DNA of 22,573 bases from Sphingobacteriales bacterium (GTDB lineage Bacteria; Bacteroidota; Bacteroidia; Chitinophagales; UBA2359). The stretch covers positions 1 through 22,573 of the forward strand of contig JADKCK010000075.1 of NCBI GenBank assembly GCA_016718845.1. Direction: 5' to 3'. Under the pieces are notes generated by a model, which made no database searches, was not told the DNA's origin, and saw nothing but the letters and a program-made list of their open reading frames with translations. Below are positions 1 through 9,218 of this stretch, piece after piece. Position 1 is the stretch's first letter. Each line of letters opens with the position of its first letter. The translations under genes and the position numbers were made by a program.

Positions 1-2
1 TT

Positions 3-707
3 AATAGTTATGGTACTATATTACTAAATAGCGGTTTGCCTTCAAATGATATTTGGAATGAGTTCTATCAAAACCATACTTCCATTTACCAAAAACTAAA
101 ACAGCATCTTGTTGATGAACAAGGGAGTATCTGCGCTTATTGTAACCAAAAAATATCGAATGATGGTAATACTCAAATCGAGCATCTCAAAGACAAATCA
201 ATGTTTGCTAACCAGATTTTTGATTACAATAATTTGGTAGCATGTTGCCTTGGTGGAGAAAAAGACCCCAAACCAAGGGATTTGTATTGTGGGGCGCAAA
301 AAAATAGGTATTACCAACAAAATGGTTATAGCCCTCTTGCTACTTATCCATTATTGGCTTCTTGTGAAACAGATATCATTTGTCAATTAAATGGTCAATT
401 AAAAGCCAGTAATGCTAATATCCAGCAATGTATTGATAAGGTAGTGGGGCTTAATGTTGCTCAATTCACTGACCCTATTACTGGTTGGCGAATACATGCT
501 ATCTCTGCTGTTATGTATTCAAATTACATCATTTACAAATTATCTCTCCTACAGGCTAAATTTAAACCTACTCTTCCGCCTAAGTTAATACCAATTACAA
601 AAACAGAAGCAGCCCAAAGGTATACTATTTATAATAGTACTGCCAAACCATATATCCCTTTTTGTAAAGCCATTGCAGATGTTCTAAAAAAAGAATTTAA
701 GCTATGA
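3..707 (+). CDS. HNH endonuclease, retron/Septu PtuB-like (TIGR02646-type), 5' partial
   Basis: The frame is open to the left edge of the window, so the true start probably lies upstream. A TTG at 36 is the only internal start candidate near the edge and has no clear ribosome site. Visible motifs are CAYC (about 132-143), IEHLKDKS (about 177-200), a CC pair in NLVACCLGG, and CGAQKNRY. This is the cysteine-rich HNH layout of the PtuB/retron-associated HNH family, which cuts nucleic acid in Septu and retron Ec78-type defence. The stop codon overlaps the cas10 start (ATGA at 704-707), so the gene is probably translationally coupled to the Cmr operon. Family members usually work with an AAA/SMC-like ATPase; any such partner would lie outside the window. 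The family call rests on motifs. A role in CRISPR immunity is inferred only from the gene overlap. Confidence 0.75.
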   Translation, partial: NSYGTILLNSGLPSNDIWNEFYQNHTSIYQKLKQHLVDEQGSICAYCNQKISNDGNTQIEHLKDKSMFANQIFDYNNLVACCLGGEKDPKPRDLYCGAQKNRYYQQNGYSPLATYPLLASCETDIICQLNGQLKASNANIQQCIDKVVGLNVAQFTDPITGWRIHAISAVMYSNYIIYKLSLLQAKFKPTLPPKLIPITKTEAAQRYTIYNSTAKPYIPFCKAIADVLKKEFKL

Positions 708-2871
708 TATCCCAACATCTCTTCCTTTTCACCATAGGTCCCGTACAATCTTTTATTGCGCAAGCCCGCAAAACACAAGATTTGTATGCAGGTAGCCGCA
801 TTTTGTCCGAACTTATCAAAACTGCCATCAAAAAAGTTGGTAGAGATAAAGTCGTGTTTCCGTATGCCAACTATAAAACCGACAAAGAATGGGACGCAGT
901 AGAGTCGCTGCCGAACCGCTTTGTGGCTATCCTTGAAAGCGATACCGAAGCGCAAACATTGGGCGAATCTGCTAAAACAGCAGTAGAAACTAAATGGGCA
1001 GCAATAGCCCAAAGAGCCTTGCCGCGTTGGAACACAGGCGTTGATGCACAAATAAATCAACATTTGGATATTTATTGGATAGCTCAACCCTTAAGCGACA
1101 ATTACCGCGACGACTATGCTACCCTCGAACGACTAATGGGAGCTATTAAAAATAGCCGTAGCTTTGAGCAGTTTCAGTACAACGATACCATAGGCGAACA
1201 AGGACGCAAATGTAGTTTGGACGGCGAACGAAACGCACTGTTTTATAGAAAAACGGAAGTAAAAGATAAAAAAACTGGAGCAATAGTAACCCAAACACCT
1301 TCTTTTATCCTTTTTGGAGAAAAAGGAAAGCCAATATATGCCACACCTGTCCAAAGTAGGCTTGACCAAGGCGAAGCCTTAAGCGCAGTGAGCTATACCA
1401 AAAGGCTTTTTTTACAAGACGAAAAGGACTCGCAATTTCCTTCTACCGCAAAAATAGCTTTATTGAAAGTGTTAACCCAGATGAAAGGGAATGAAAATGT
1501 CAAGATTTGCATGAATATGCTTATGCGCATAAACGACCAATTATTTTTTGAAGAAAATATCAGGTCCGATAAGGTTATAGAAAAAATACTGAAAGATGCC
1601 AATGATGACAGTTTAGGAGTTAATGCGGTTAAAAGTTGCCATACCACTTTTTGGACATACGCCAAACAAAAAAGACACAAACCGCTGAAATACTACGCCA
1701 TACTTACTTTTGATGGCGACAGCATGGGCAAATGGTTGAGTGGCGATACAAACCTATTGCCCGAAAAAGACATCTTAGGAAAAGACATTGATTTACAGCA
1801 ATTTCAAACCGATTTTTCAAAAAAATTAGAGCTATTTGCCGCATATACCCGCAAGCTAATAGACGACAAAAAATACGGCAAAACTGTATATGCAGGTGGC
1901 GATGATTATTTGGGTTTTATTAACCTCAACTATCTTTTGGGTATATTGATAGATTTGCGCCGTGCTTATAACAACATGGTTAGCGAGCCTTTGGAGAAGG
2001 ACTATAATTTGCTCAAGCCCCTTTCGTTTTCGGCAGGTGTATGTATTGCACACTACAAAGAACCCCTTGCATTAGTGCTAAATACTGCCCGAGAAATGCA
2101 AAGCAAAGCAAAAGATACCTACGAACAACAAGACAAAGATGCTCTTGCCATTACCGTTATTAAGGGTAGCGGCGAAACTGCCGAAACAGTTTGGAAAAAC
2201 GAGCAAACGACTAAGCTATTGCAAATACTACAACATTTTCAAGACGAGGAAGATAAAGAAGGCACTGATGATAAAGGTTGGTATTTTTCTAACAAATTAG
2301 TAGTAGTTTTGCAGCAAGAATTTAAACGATTAACGAATACCAATAACACGCTTACTGTAGATGCCGATTTGCTGAAACACGAAATAAGCCGAATTACGCA
2401 AAGGCAATACAATGGCGATAAAAAACTAAAAAACACAAAATGTGCTAACCTATCAAAGCTATTGTTTGACTTGTATAAAGCAAGCAACGAAGCTAAGATT
2501 GACAATTATTTTGCTGCCTTAGACATACTCCGTTTTTTGAACCGACAACTCGACGAACAGCATCTTTATATTCCCGAAGACGAACAAACAACCGAAGACG
2601 AACAAACAACCGAAGACGAACAAACAACCGAAGACGAACACAAGACACACCGAAGACGAACAAACAACCGAAGACGAACAAACAACCGAAGGAACAAACA
2701 ACCAAGACGAACAACAACCGAAGCGAACACACCGAAGACGAACAAACAACCGAAGACGAACAAACAACCGAAGACGAACAAACAACCGAAGACGAACAAA
2801 CAACCGAAGACGAACAAACAACCGAAGACGAACAAACAACCCCAACCGATTCTTTAACCGACAATAATTAA
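704..2871 (+). CDS. cmr2: Cas10/Cmr2, HD-less type III-B large subunit with intact GGDD and repetitive acidic tail
   Basis: Signature subunit of the Cmr complex; on target RNA binding its palm domains convert ATP to cyclic oligoadenylate. The protein starts directly at the palm region (LFLFTIGPVQSFIAQARKT), so the N-terminal HD nuclease domain and its HDPP-type motif are missing. The first palm has FDGDSMG (Asp337) and the second has GGDD at residues 398-401, both intact. A Cys-containing CSLDGERN segment near residue 170 may be a zinc-site remnant. From about residue 625 the protein becomes a hexapeptide repeat, EDEQTT. The reading frame slips inside the repeats: the opening frame stops at 2855-2857 after a basic KTNKQP-rich tail, while the frame of the last six perfect repeats ends with PTDSLTDNN at 2869-2871, four bases before cmr3. 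The latter end fits the acidic repeat and operon spacing better. ATG at 704 overlaps the HNH stop. Confidence 0.93.
2576..2841 (+). repeat. 18-bp coding tandem repeat (EDEQTT) in cas10 3' end
   Basis: The unit is gaagacgaacaaacaacc. Three perfect copies (2576-2629) are followed by a 104-bp stretch (2630-2733) with two perfect and four damaged copies, then six perfect copies in tandem (2734-2841). The damaged stretch is four bases shorter than six full units, which moves the frame by one. The first and last blocks are in different frames, yet both encode EDEQTT when read from their own ends. The array would be prone to slippage and also to assembly or base-calling error. Confidence 0.95.
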
Positions 2872-2875
2872 CACC

Positions 2876-3971
2876 ATGCCAAGTATTCAGATAGAGGCTT
2901 TAGATACGCTGTTTTTCAGAGACGGCAAACCCTTTTCGATGGGCGACGATACCATGGCAACAGGTATTTTCCCACCTCCGCCAAGTGTGTTTTATGGGGC
3001 ATTGAGGACTTCATTCGCAGCTCAAAATAACATCGAATTATCCACAATAGAACAAGATACTGCCCACATAGCAATAACAGGTCTTAATTATTTATTAGAG
3101 CGAGAGCCATTTTTTCCTTTGCCACTTGATTTGGTACAAGAAAAAAACGATTTATCGGGGAAAGCCAAGTTATTACGCCCTTTAGCACTAACAAGTGTAA
3201 CAACTAACATCCAAACATCCTCTAACGTTACACATTTACTATATCGTCCAAAACATGTAGAAGCGATATCGAATGCTATGTTAAATTCTTTTGAATTTGG
3301 GGAGTATTTAAATGGCAAACTGAAAGATTATACATTTTCTTCATTCAATGAGTTAATCAAATCAGAGGTTAAAATCGGTATTGGTCGTAATAGAGATACT
3401 GCTACCACTTCTGAAGGGAAATTATACCGTTTAGAAATGAAGCGTCCTCATTTGTTTGATGCAAATAATGAAGATAGCGTTGGTAAAAGATTTAGTTTTT
3501 TATTAGAAACTAACGAAGTTCGCCTAACTCCCTTAACACGAATAGGTGCAGAAGGCAAAATGGCTTTATTTAATCCATTTGAAGCGTCTTTTCCAATACC
3601 TAGCTACCAACAAGATAGCCAATATTTTAAGGTGTATTTCCAAACACCTGCATTTTTTCACGAAGGTGCTATGCCTAATTGGGAAAAATATCTGCCCAAT
3701 TTAGGTATATCAACAGTGGCTTGCTCAATAGGTAAACCCATGTTTATAGGTGGTTTTAACATGAAAAAACCAGTCTCCCCTAAAAAAATGCTCAAAGCAA
3801 TTCCCTAGGGTTGTTTACTATTTACATACTACCCAAACTCTTTCTGATGTGTTAAGCTACATTGAAGCACAAAAAATCAAAACATTTACAGATGAAAGAG
3901 CTAATGAAGGATTTGGGCTATTTTACATCGCTAATCTAAATTTTGACAAAGTTTTAATTCAAAAACCATGA
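2876..3971 (+). pseudogene. cmr3: Cmr3, type III-B Cas5-like subunit, single-base frameshift
   Basis: Cmr3 caps the 5'-handle end of the crRNA and contacts Cas10. The N-terminus (FFRDGKPFSMGDD, then FPPPPSVFYGALRTSF) is typical of the family, as are later segments such as EVRLTPLTRIG and GGFNMKKP. The opening frame stops at 3806-3808, right after AIP. The next frame continues at 3810 with VVYYLHTTQTLSDVL and ends with the expected glycine-rich NEGFGLFYIAN segment, stopping at 3969-3971. That stop overlaps the next gene's ATG (ATGA at 3968-3971), which supports it as the real end. The local sequence ccctaggg has one extra base compared with an intact frame, for example CC turned into CCC. The repaired product would be about 364 residues, normal for Cmr3. 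Whether the indel is biological or a sequencing error cannot be told here. Confidence 0.9.
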
Positions 3972-5492
3972 ACATCATCATAACTACTGTTGGCACATCG
4001 CTATTCACCAATTATCTCAAAAAAGAGGTTCAAGATTGTGCGAACAAGATAAGTAAGTCTAAAGGTGAAACATTTGATGGATCTTCCTATGCATCAGCAT
4101 ACGATAATAGTGTGATTAATTCATCAGCAAATGAAGATAAGTTGTATGACAACCACATCAAAAAATACTTTCTGTGGAATATGACCAAAGAAGTAAAAAT
4201 AGAAACAGATGAGTATGAAGATCACGTGCAAATTAAAAAAGTATCATGGGCATATTCGCCAAATGAACAACTTAACAAACATGCTTGCGCCGAAATACAA
4301 TCAATACAGGCAATTGTAGAACAAAAAAAATGGAAAGAGTATAAAATTTACTTTTTGCATACTACTACGCCCTTATCCGCTTTAGCTGCAACCATTTTAT
4401 GCCAAGATGTTTATACCGACAAAGCAATATGTATTCCTGTCGCAGGTTTAGAAGTTAGTGTTAATAATACCTTTAATGATGAAGGTTTTAAAACATTGGC
4501 AGATAAAATCTTAGAAATTAAGGAAAGTACAAACCCGAAAGATGAAATTATTTTAAACGTTACAGGTGGTTACAAAGGCACAATACCAATTGCAACACTT
4601 TTGGGGCAATTGCTGGACATTCCTATCTTTTACATTTATGAAGACAGCGAAACACCTATTGAAATTGCCAAACTGCCCGTTAACTTTGATTGGTCAAGTA
4701 TTGAAAGTATGGCTTCTTACATGACTGATGAATACCTCAACACAATACAACCAGATTCGGAAGTCTATAAATTGTTTGACAAAGCAAAATTGGTTAAAAC
4801 AGAAAATGGCAAAGTAACAATGTCGGGTATTGGGCAAATTTTACATAAAACACTTTTTAAAGGAGGATTACACAATGTTATTTTGGGTAATTTTGTAGAG
4901 TACAAATTATACCACTACTTTTGTACTGCTACCGATGAACTATTTACTAAGCCCGTTATGTTTGAGTTTGACAAACCAATGTGTTACCGCTATGTTGATG
5001 GAAATTATGATTTTAAAGATTGTGTAATCAATAAAAATGGCAATGCCAAACCTCTCCAGAATTACAAAGAGCTAGGCGATATTGACTTACTATTAAGCTA
5101 TCAAGAAGGAGTGGCTATCTGTGAGATTAAGGCTCATTTTACAATCATTCGTGATTTTTTTGAATGGATTGACAAGCCTAACGATTATTACCTGAAAATT
5201 AAAGCGTATTGAATATTGGTTAGACACAAAACACACACTTCCAAATGCATTTCTGTTTATTGTCCATAAAATTAAAATTTTACAACAAGCAGATATAGCA
5301 ATGAATACTGACGAAAAATTAATGACCGTGCTAAATCACTTTGCCCAAAAAATCCAAACAGATTATCAAGGCAAAGTCGCTTTTATTGCCAAAGGTGCAT
5401 GGATAGACCTAAAACAAGATACTCCTGAAGTAAACTATACTAATTTGTTTCGTAACAAGGTAACTATGGAACCACTTTTACCACCCAACTAA
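3968..5492 (+). pseudogene. CARF-PD-(D/E)XK nuclease effector, single-base frameshift near 5196-5210
   Basis: Probable cyclic-oligoadenylate-activated nuclease of the Cmr locus. The N-terminus IITTVGTSLFTNYL is the start of the APE2256/TIGR02619-type CARF domain, and NVTGGYKGTIP (residues 197-207) is its second ligand-loop motif. A linker region follows, then a PD-(D/E)XK core: GDIDLLL (Asp371 or Asp373) and ICEIK (Glu386, Lys388). The frame stops at 5210-5212, soon after the ExK motif. One base over, the reading continues as RIEYWLDTKHTLPNAFLFIV and runs to 5492, giving a repaired protein of about 507 residues. One extra A in an A-run (ctgaaaattaaagcg) would explain the break. The gene lies between cmr3 and cmr4, and its start overlaps the cmr3 stop. 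It is longer than Can2/Card1 proteins, so I leave the subfamily open. The broken form keeps the CARF and most catalytic residues but loses the last quarter. Confidence 0.82.
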
Positions 5493-5542
5493 AAACTATT
5501 AGCCAAACATTTTCTACTAATTAAAAACATCAACTAAATATC

Positions 5543-6478
5543 ATGTTTCAACAAACAAAAACCTTGTTCTTAGTCTGCGAAACACCCCTACATGCAGGTA
5601 GCGGCGACAGTTTGGGCGTTGTAGATTTGCCCATACAACGCGAAAGACACACGCAATTTCCCAAAATAGAAGCATCTTCGTTAAAAGGTGCTTTGCGCGA
5701 AGCGTTTGAAAGCAAATTAAAAAGCCGAAAAGATGACCAAATAATTCGAGCTTTTGGTCCCGACGAAGATGGCGCAGACCATGCAGGAGCAATGGCTTTT
5801 TCCGATGCTCGTTTGTTGCTGTTTCCTGTCAAAAGCATGAAAGGCGTTTTTGCTTGGGTTACTTGCCCCAAAGTACTCAAACAATTGCAACGCGATCTAA
5901 CAATTGCCAATAGCCTACCAAGCGACCCTGATTTATCAAAAATCGAAAAGAATACTTGCTGCAAATCTGCCGACATTACCTATGTAATTGCCAATAAAGA
6001 CAAAATAGTGTTAGAAGAATACACTTTTACTGTCAAAAAAGACAATGAAACAAGCAAATTGGCAATTTGGCTTTCCGAAAAATTGTTTACCCATACTGGT
6101 ATTGAGCCGTTTTGGAAAGACCACCTAAGCAAGAATCTAGTAGTTTTGAGCGATGACGATTTTACCGATTTCGTTACCTTATCCACCGAAGTTATCACAC
6201 GCATCAAAATCAACAACGATACGGGTACAGTACAAACAGGTGCTTTGTTCAACGAAGAATATCTACCCGCCGAAAGCGTTTTGTATTCGTTGGTAATGGC
6301 TGCCAATGAGTTTATTGATAAAGATAAACTGAAAGAGCGAGAAAAACAAGGAGGAGCGCGCATAGGCGCTACAAAAATCATGTCTTTTTTTGAAACTACT
6401 ATTGAGCAAATTTCCTATTTACAAATTGGCGGCAATGCCACGCTTGGCAAAGGCATTGTACATGCTGTTATTTCTTAA
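5543..6478 (+). CDS. cmr4: Cmr4, Cas7-family backbone subunit with target-RNA cleavage aspartate
   Basis: Cmr4 forms the helical backbone of the type III-B complex and cuts target RNA at 6-nt steps. The N-terminus has the family pattern LFLVCETPLHAGSG, VVDLPIQRERHTQFP and ASSLKGALREAFES. Asp28 in VVDLPIQRE is in the position where the catalytic aspartate of Cmr4 is expected (assigned by motif, not alignment). The C-terminus has the glycine-rich RNA-binding end LQIGGNATLGKGIV. At 311 residues it is the usual family length and has no visible damage. It starts 50 bp after the repaired CARF gene and is followed by cmr5 after 18 bp. Confidence 0.95.
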   Translation: MFQQTKTLFLVCETPLHAGSGDSLGVVDLPIQRERHTQFPKIEASSLKGALREAFESKLKSRKDDQIIRAFGPDEDGADHAGAMAFSDARLLLFPVKSMKGVFAWVTCPKVLKQLQRDLTIANSLPSDPDLSKIEKNTCCKSADITYVIANKDKIVLEEYTFTVKKDNETSKLAIWLSEKLFTHTGIEPFWKDHLSKNLVVLSDDDFTDFVTLSTEVITRIKINNDTGTVQTGALFNEEYLPAESVLYSLVMAANEFIDKDKLKEREKQGGARIGATKIMSFFETTIEQISYLQIGGNATLGKGIVHAVIS

Positions 6479-6496
6479 TCCTAAAAAAAAACAACA

Positions 6497-6865
6497 ATGT
6501 CCCGATTAAACATAGAACAAGAACGAGCTGCGAAAGCTTTTGAATTTGCAACAGCAGGTAACCGTATTACTGAATATCCTACTAATGCCCAAAAATTGCC
6601 CATGTACATAAAGGTAAATGGCTTAGGCAATACAATAGCATTTATGTATAGCAAAAGAAACAACAAGGGCTGGGCATTGCTGTACAATCAATTACGCGAC
6701 TGGCTTAGTAAAGCCGAACATTCTATTATACAAACCGAACTAACGGAAAAAGACGAGTTTGTAAAAATAATTACGCAATTAGACTCCGAAAAATATCGCT
6801 TTGCCACCCGCGAAGTATTGGCATTAGCCGCATGGCTTAAACGTTTTGTAAATAGCGAAGTTTAA
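6497..6865 (+). CDS. cmr5: Cmr5, small subunit of the type III-B complex
   Basis: A small, largely helical protein of 122 residues that forms the inner filament of the Cmr complex along the crRNA-target duplex. Family features are the N-terminal RLNIEQERAAKAFEFA helix, the IKVNGLGNTIAFMYSKR segment, and the C-terminal REVLALAAWLKRFV helix. Start and length fit TIGR01881-type Cmr5. It sits tightly between cmr4 and cmr6, as expected for the operon. Confidence 0.93.
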   Translation: MSRLNIEQERAAKAFEFATAGNRITEYPTNAQKLPMYIKVNGLGNTIAFMYSKRNNKGWALLYNQLRDWLSKAEHSIIQTELTEKDEFVKIITQLDSEKYRFATREVLALAAWLKRFVNSEV

Positions 6866-6891
6866 TCTTTAACCCCTAAAAATAAACCATT

Positions 6892-7953
6892 ATGTTTCCA
6901 AACGATGATGATAATCCGTTTAGCAAACTCTATGATAAATTAGGGTATAAAAAACCCGAAAAAGAGCCAGTGAAAAACGTTCCACCGCAACAAGATAACC
7001 GCAAATACACAGGTAGTAACTCTACTACTAACCTGCCTCGTTTTTGTGTACCCAAAGATACCTTAGAATGTATTGAACAAATGGGTAACCAAGTTGTCGA
7101 AAATTTCCACCTGAAACTCAACCGTTTAGTGTTTACCTACGAAGACAAAATTGGTAATTTATCGAGCAAAGTAAGCCAACCCGATAAAAATAACAGAACT
7201 CGGCAAGAAGTAATTCCATCGCATAAAACAGGCAGGAAAATTGCAGAAATTGGCAAAATAGCCAACCGAATATGGCATATTGCCGCAAAAACTACCACAC
7301 AAACTCAAAAAATAGTGATGCAACCACAATGGCGTTTTGCATCGGGTTTAGGCGGCGAGTCGGTGTACGAAACAGGTATTACGCTACATCATGTTTATGG
7401 CATTCCTTATATACCCGCAAGTTCGGTAAAGGGTGTTGTGCGCAGTTGGGTCATTCTCAACAAATTTGGCAATAAAGAAGAAGATGCTATCCGCGATGAA
7501 TGGTTTATTGATTTGTTTGGCTGCCCCGACCAAATTGCAAACGATAGAGGAAAGTTTAAAAGCAAATACGATAGGGAAGAGAAAGACAGAAAGGATGATA
7601 ATGACCCAGACAAAAAGAATGTTGGTATCATGCGCAAAGGCAATATCGTATTCTTTGATGCTTTTCCAACAAAAGAACAGACCATAGAAGCCGACATCAT
7701 GAATCCGCACTATCCCGAATACTATGCAGGTAAAAAACCGCCTACTGATTTTCAAAATCCTATACCCGTGTTATTTTTAACCGTTGCTAAAACCCCTTTT
7801 CAGTTTGTCTTTGGGTATCAAAAAGCAACTGAACACACTGCTTTTGAAAATGGAGAAAAAATGATGCAAGTCATAGGACAATATTTAAAAGAAGCCCTAA
7901 CCCAGCACGGCATCGGTGCCAAAACCGCCGTAGGCTATGGCTATATGCAATAA
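6892..7953 (+). CDS. cmr6: Cmr6, Cas7-family subunit
   Basis: Cmr6 is a Cas7-like RAMP protein that sits at the 3' end of crRNA in the complex, next to Cmr1. Diagnostic segments are FASGLGGESVYETGITLHH, YIPASSVKGVVRSWV, GNIVFFDAFPT, DIMNPHYPEYY and the final GIGAKTAVGYGYM. The first roughly 110 residues are charged and low in conservation, which is common in Bacteroidota Cmr6. There are no internal stops and the length is 353 residues. A 62-bp gap separates it from the Can2/Card1-like gene. No Cmr1 gene follows, and none is seen elsewhere in the window. Confidence 0.94.
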   Translation: MFPNDDDNPFSKLYDKLGYKKPEKEPVKNVPPQQDNRKYTGSNSTTNLPRFCVPKDTLECIEQMGNQVVENFHLKLNRLVFTYEDKIGNLSSKVSQPDKNNRTRQEVIPSHKTGRKIAEIGKIANRIWHIAAKTTTQTQKIVMQPQWRFASGLGGESVYETGITLHHVYGIPYIPASSVKGVVRSWVILNKFGNKEEDAIRDEWFIDLFGCPDQIANDRGKFKSKYDREEKDRKDDNDPDKKNVGIMRKGNIVFFDAFPTKEQTIEADIMNPHYPEYYAGKKPPTDFQNPIPVLFLTVAKTPFQFVFGYQKATEHTAFENGEKMMQVIGQYLKEALTQHGIGAKTAVGYGYMQ

Positions 7954-8015
7954 TTCACTTTTTACCTCTTTCAACTTACAATAAATTGGAAGAGGTAATT
8001 TTATCTTTTCTTCCC

Positions 8016-9098
8016 ATGCCCACCCTCCAAATCAACATCATATCCGAGCAAACCATACCCAACATACTGTTCATCAAGCAATTTGAGGGGCAGACAGACG
8101 GGTATGTATTTGTATCAACCCAAAAAATGAACCAACAAGGGCAGTTGCAAGCCATTATTGAGGTGTGCCAAATACCTGCCAACAACTACCAAGTAATTAC
8201 CGTAAACGAAGAGTCGTTAGCCGATGTAGAAACGCAATTAGAAGCCCTGCACTTTAACCGAAGTACGCACTATTTGGTAAATATAACGGGCGGCACCAAA
8301 ATAATGTCGTTGGGGGTGTATAGCTTTTTTTCGCGTTTTAACAGCCAAATGTACTACCTGCCTATTGGCAAAAACGATTGCAAACAAATATTTCCACCTG
8401 CCAACGAAACTGTATTAGCCCTACAGCACCGCGTTTCGTTGCAGCAGTACCTGCAAGCCTACGGCATTGGCATTACTAACCTCCACCATATCAATAGCTT
8501 AGTACAAAGCCCCGCTGTTACCCAAACTTTTTTAAACAACAAGGTTTCGTTAAACCCCCTTATTCGTAGCCTGCGGGCATATAAAGAACAACAAAAAATT
8601 ACACACCTGCCGCTACGCAACCTACCCCCCGAGTTAAGCACCCTAAACAACCTATTGCAAAGCCTACACTTTAAACACCAGAAACAAAACGAACTAAACG
8701 AAAACGAACTTAATTACCTGCTTGGTCAGTGGCTGGAGGAGTATGTGTATAGTACCATCAAAAACCTGTTTGGTTTAGATGCCCGTTTTATGGGTAATAG
8801 CGTTGCTATACATCGGCAACAAGTAGCCAACGAATTAGATGTAGTGCTTATTTACAACAACACCATTTACGTTATTGAGTGTAAAACAGGTTTAAATAAA
8901 CTCATTTTTGACCAAACCGCCTATAAACTAAATGCCCTAAAAAAAGAGTTTGGGCTGCATGTAAAAAGTGCCATAGTGTGTTTAACAGGCAAACACATTA
9001 CTAATCGCCTAAATCTATTCGACATCAAATTAATATCGGGTAAAGATACCACAGACAAAACCCTGTTTGAAGCTCAATTAAAACAGTTTATAAAATAG
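8016..9098 (+). CDS. Can2/Card1-like CARF nuclease (DUF1887 type)
   Basis: A cyclic-oligoadenylate-dependent nuclease, the second CARF effector of the locus. Known Can2/Card1 proteins bind cA4 and cut single-stranded RNA and/or DNA or nick supercoiled DNA. The CARF domain carries NITGGTK at residues 89-95. The C-terminal PD-(D/E)XK domain has WLEEYVYSTI, then NELDVVLIYNNTIYVIECK with Asp275, Glu288 and Lys290. The length (360 residues) matches Card1, about 370. I choose the ATG at 8016 because MPTLQINIISEQTIPN is a natural CARF first strand; a TTG at 7986 would add ten residues without family support. The G+C content rises compared with the upstream cmr genes, and the gene is followed by a perfect palindrome, so it may end the main Cmr transcript. 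Confidence 0.88.
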   Translation: MPTLQINIISEQTIPNILFIKQFEGQTDGYVFVSTQKMNQQGQLQAIIEVCQIPANNYQVITVNEESLADVETQLEALHFNRSTHYLVNITGGTKIMSLGVYSFFSRFNSQMYYLPIGKNDCKQIFPPANETVLALQHRVSLQQYLQAYGIGITNLHHINSLVQSPAVTQTFLNNKVSLNPLIRSLRAYKEQQKITHLPLRNLPPELSTLNNLLQSLHFKHQKQNELNENELNYLLGQWLEEYVYSTIKNLFGLDARFMGNSVAIHRQQVANELDVVLIYNNTIYVIECKTGLNKLIFDQTAYKLNALKKEFGLHVKSAIVCLTGKHITNRLNLFDIKLISGKDTTDKTLFEAQLKQFIK

Positions 9099-9103
9099 AC
9101 AAT

Positions 9104-9168
9104 CCTACTTATCAATAGGGTAGGGTTTAAACCCTACCCTATTGATAAGTAGGGTTTTAAACCCTACT
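9104..9168. terminator. Perfect 50-bp palindrome with overlapping second inverted repeat
   Basis: Bases 9104-9128 are the exact reverse complement of 9129-9153, giving a 25+25 bp palindrome with no spacer. A second inverted repeat, 9148-9157 with 9159-9168, reuses its right arm. It lies five bases after the stop of the Can2/Card1-like gene and 50 bp before the next gene, both on the + strand. It may act as a terminator, although no T-run follows, or it may be a REP-like mobile palindrome. No other copy is seen in the window. Confidence 0.6.
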
Positions 9169-9218
9169 GATAAGCCCCATAAAAAATGTCATAGTACCCC
9201 AAAAATCTCCCAAAAAAA

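Noticed and set aside
2493..2864. Minus-strand open frames over the cas10 repeat (VVCSSS or LFVRLR repeats)
   Set aside because: All reading frames of an 18-bp repeat without stops stay open; these are shadows of the cas10 tail.
5301..5492. Separate small gene starting at 5301
   Set aside because: The same frame is open back to 5196 and continues the CARF nuclease in sequence character, so it is better read as the displaced C-terminus of that gene.
5548..6381. Long minus-strand open frames opposite cmr4
   Set aside because: cmr4 is unmistakable on the + strand; the opposite frames show no family features.
7272..7755. Alternative frames inside cmr6
   Set aside because: The cmr6 frame carries all conserved segments; the others are shadows.
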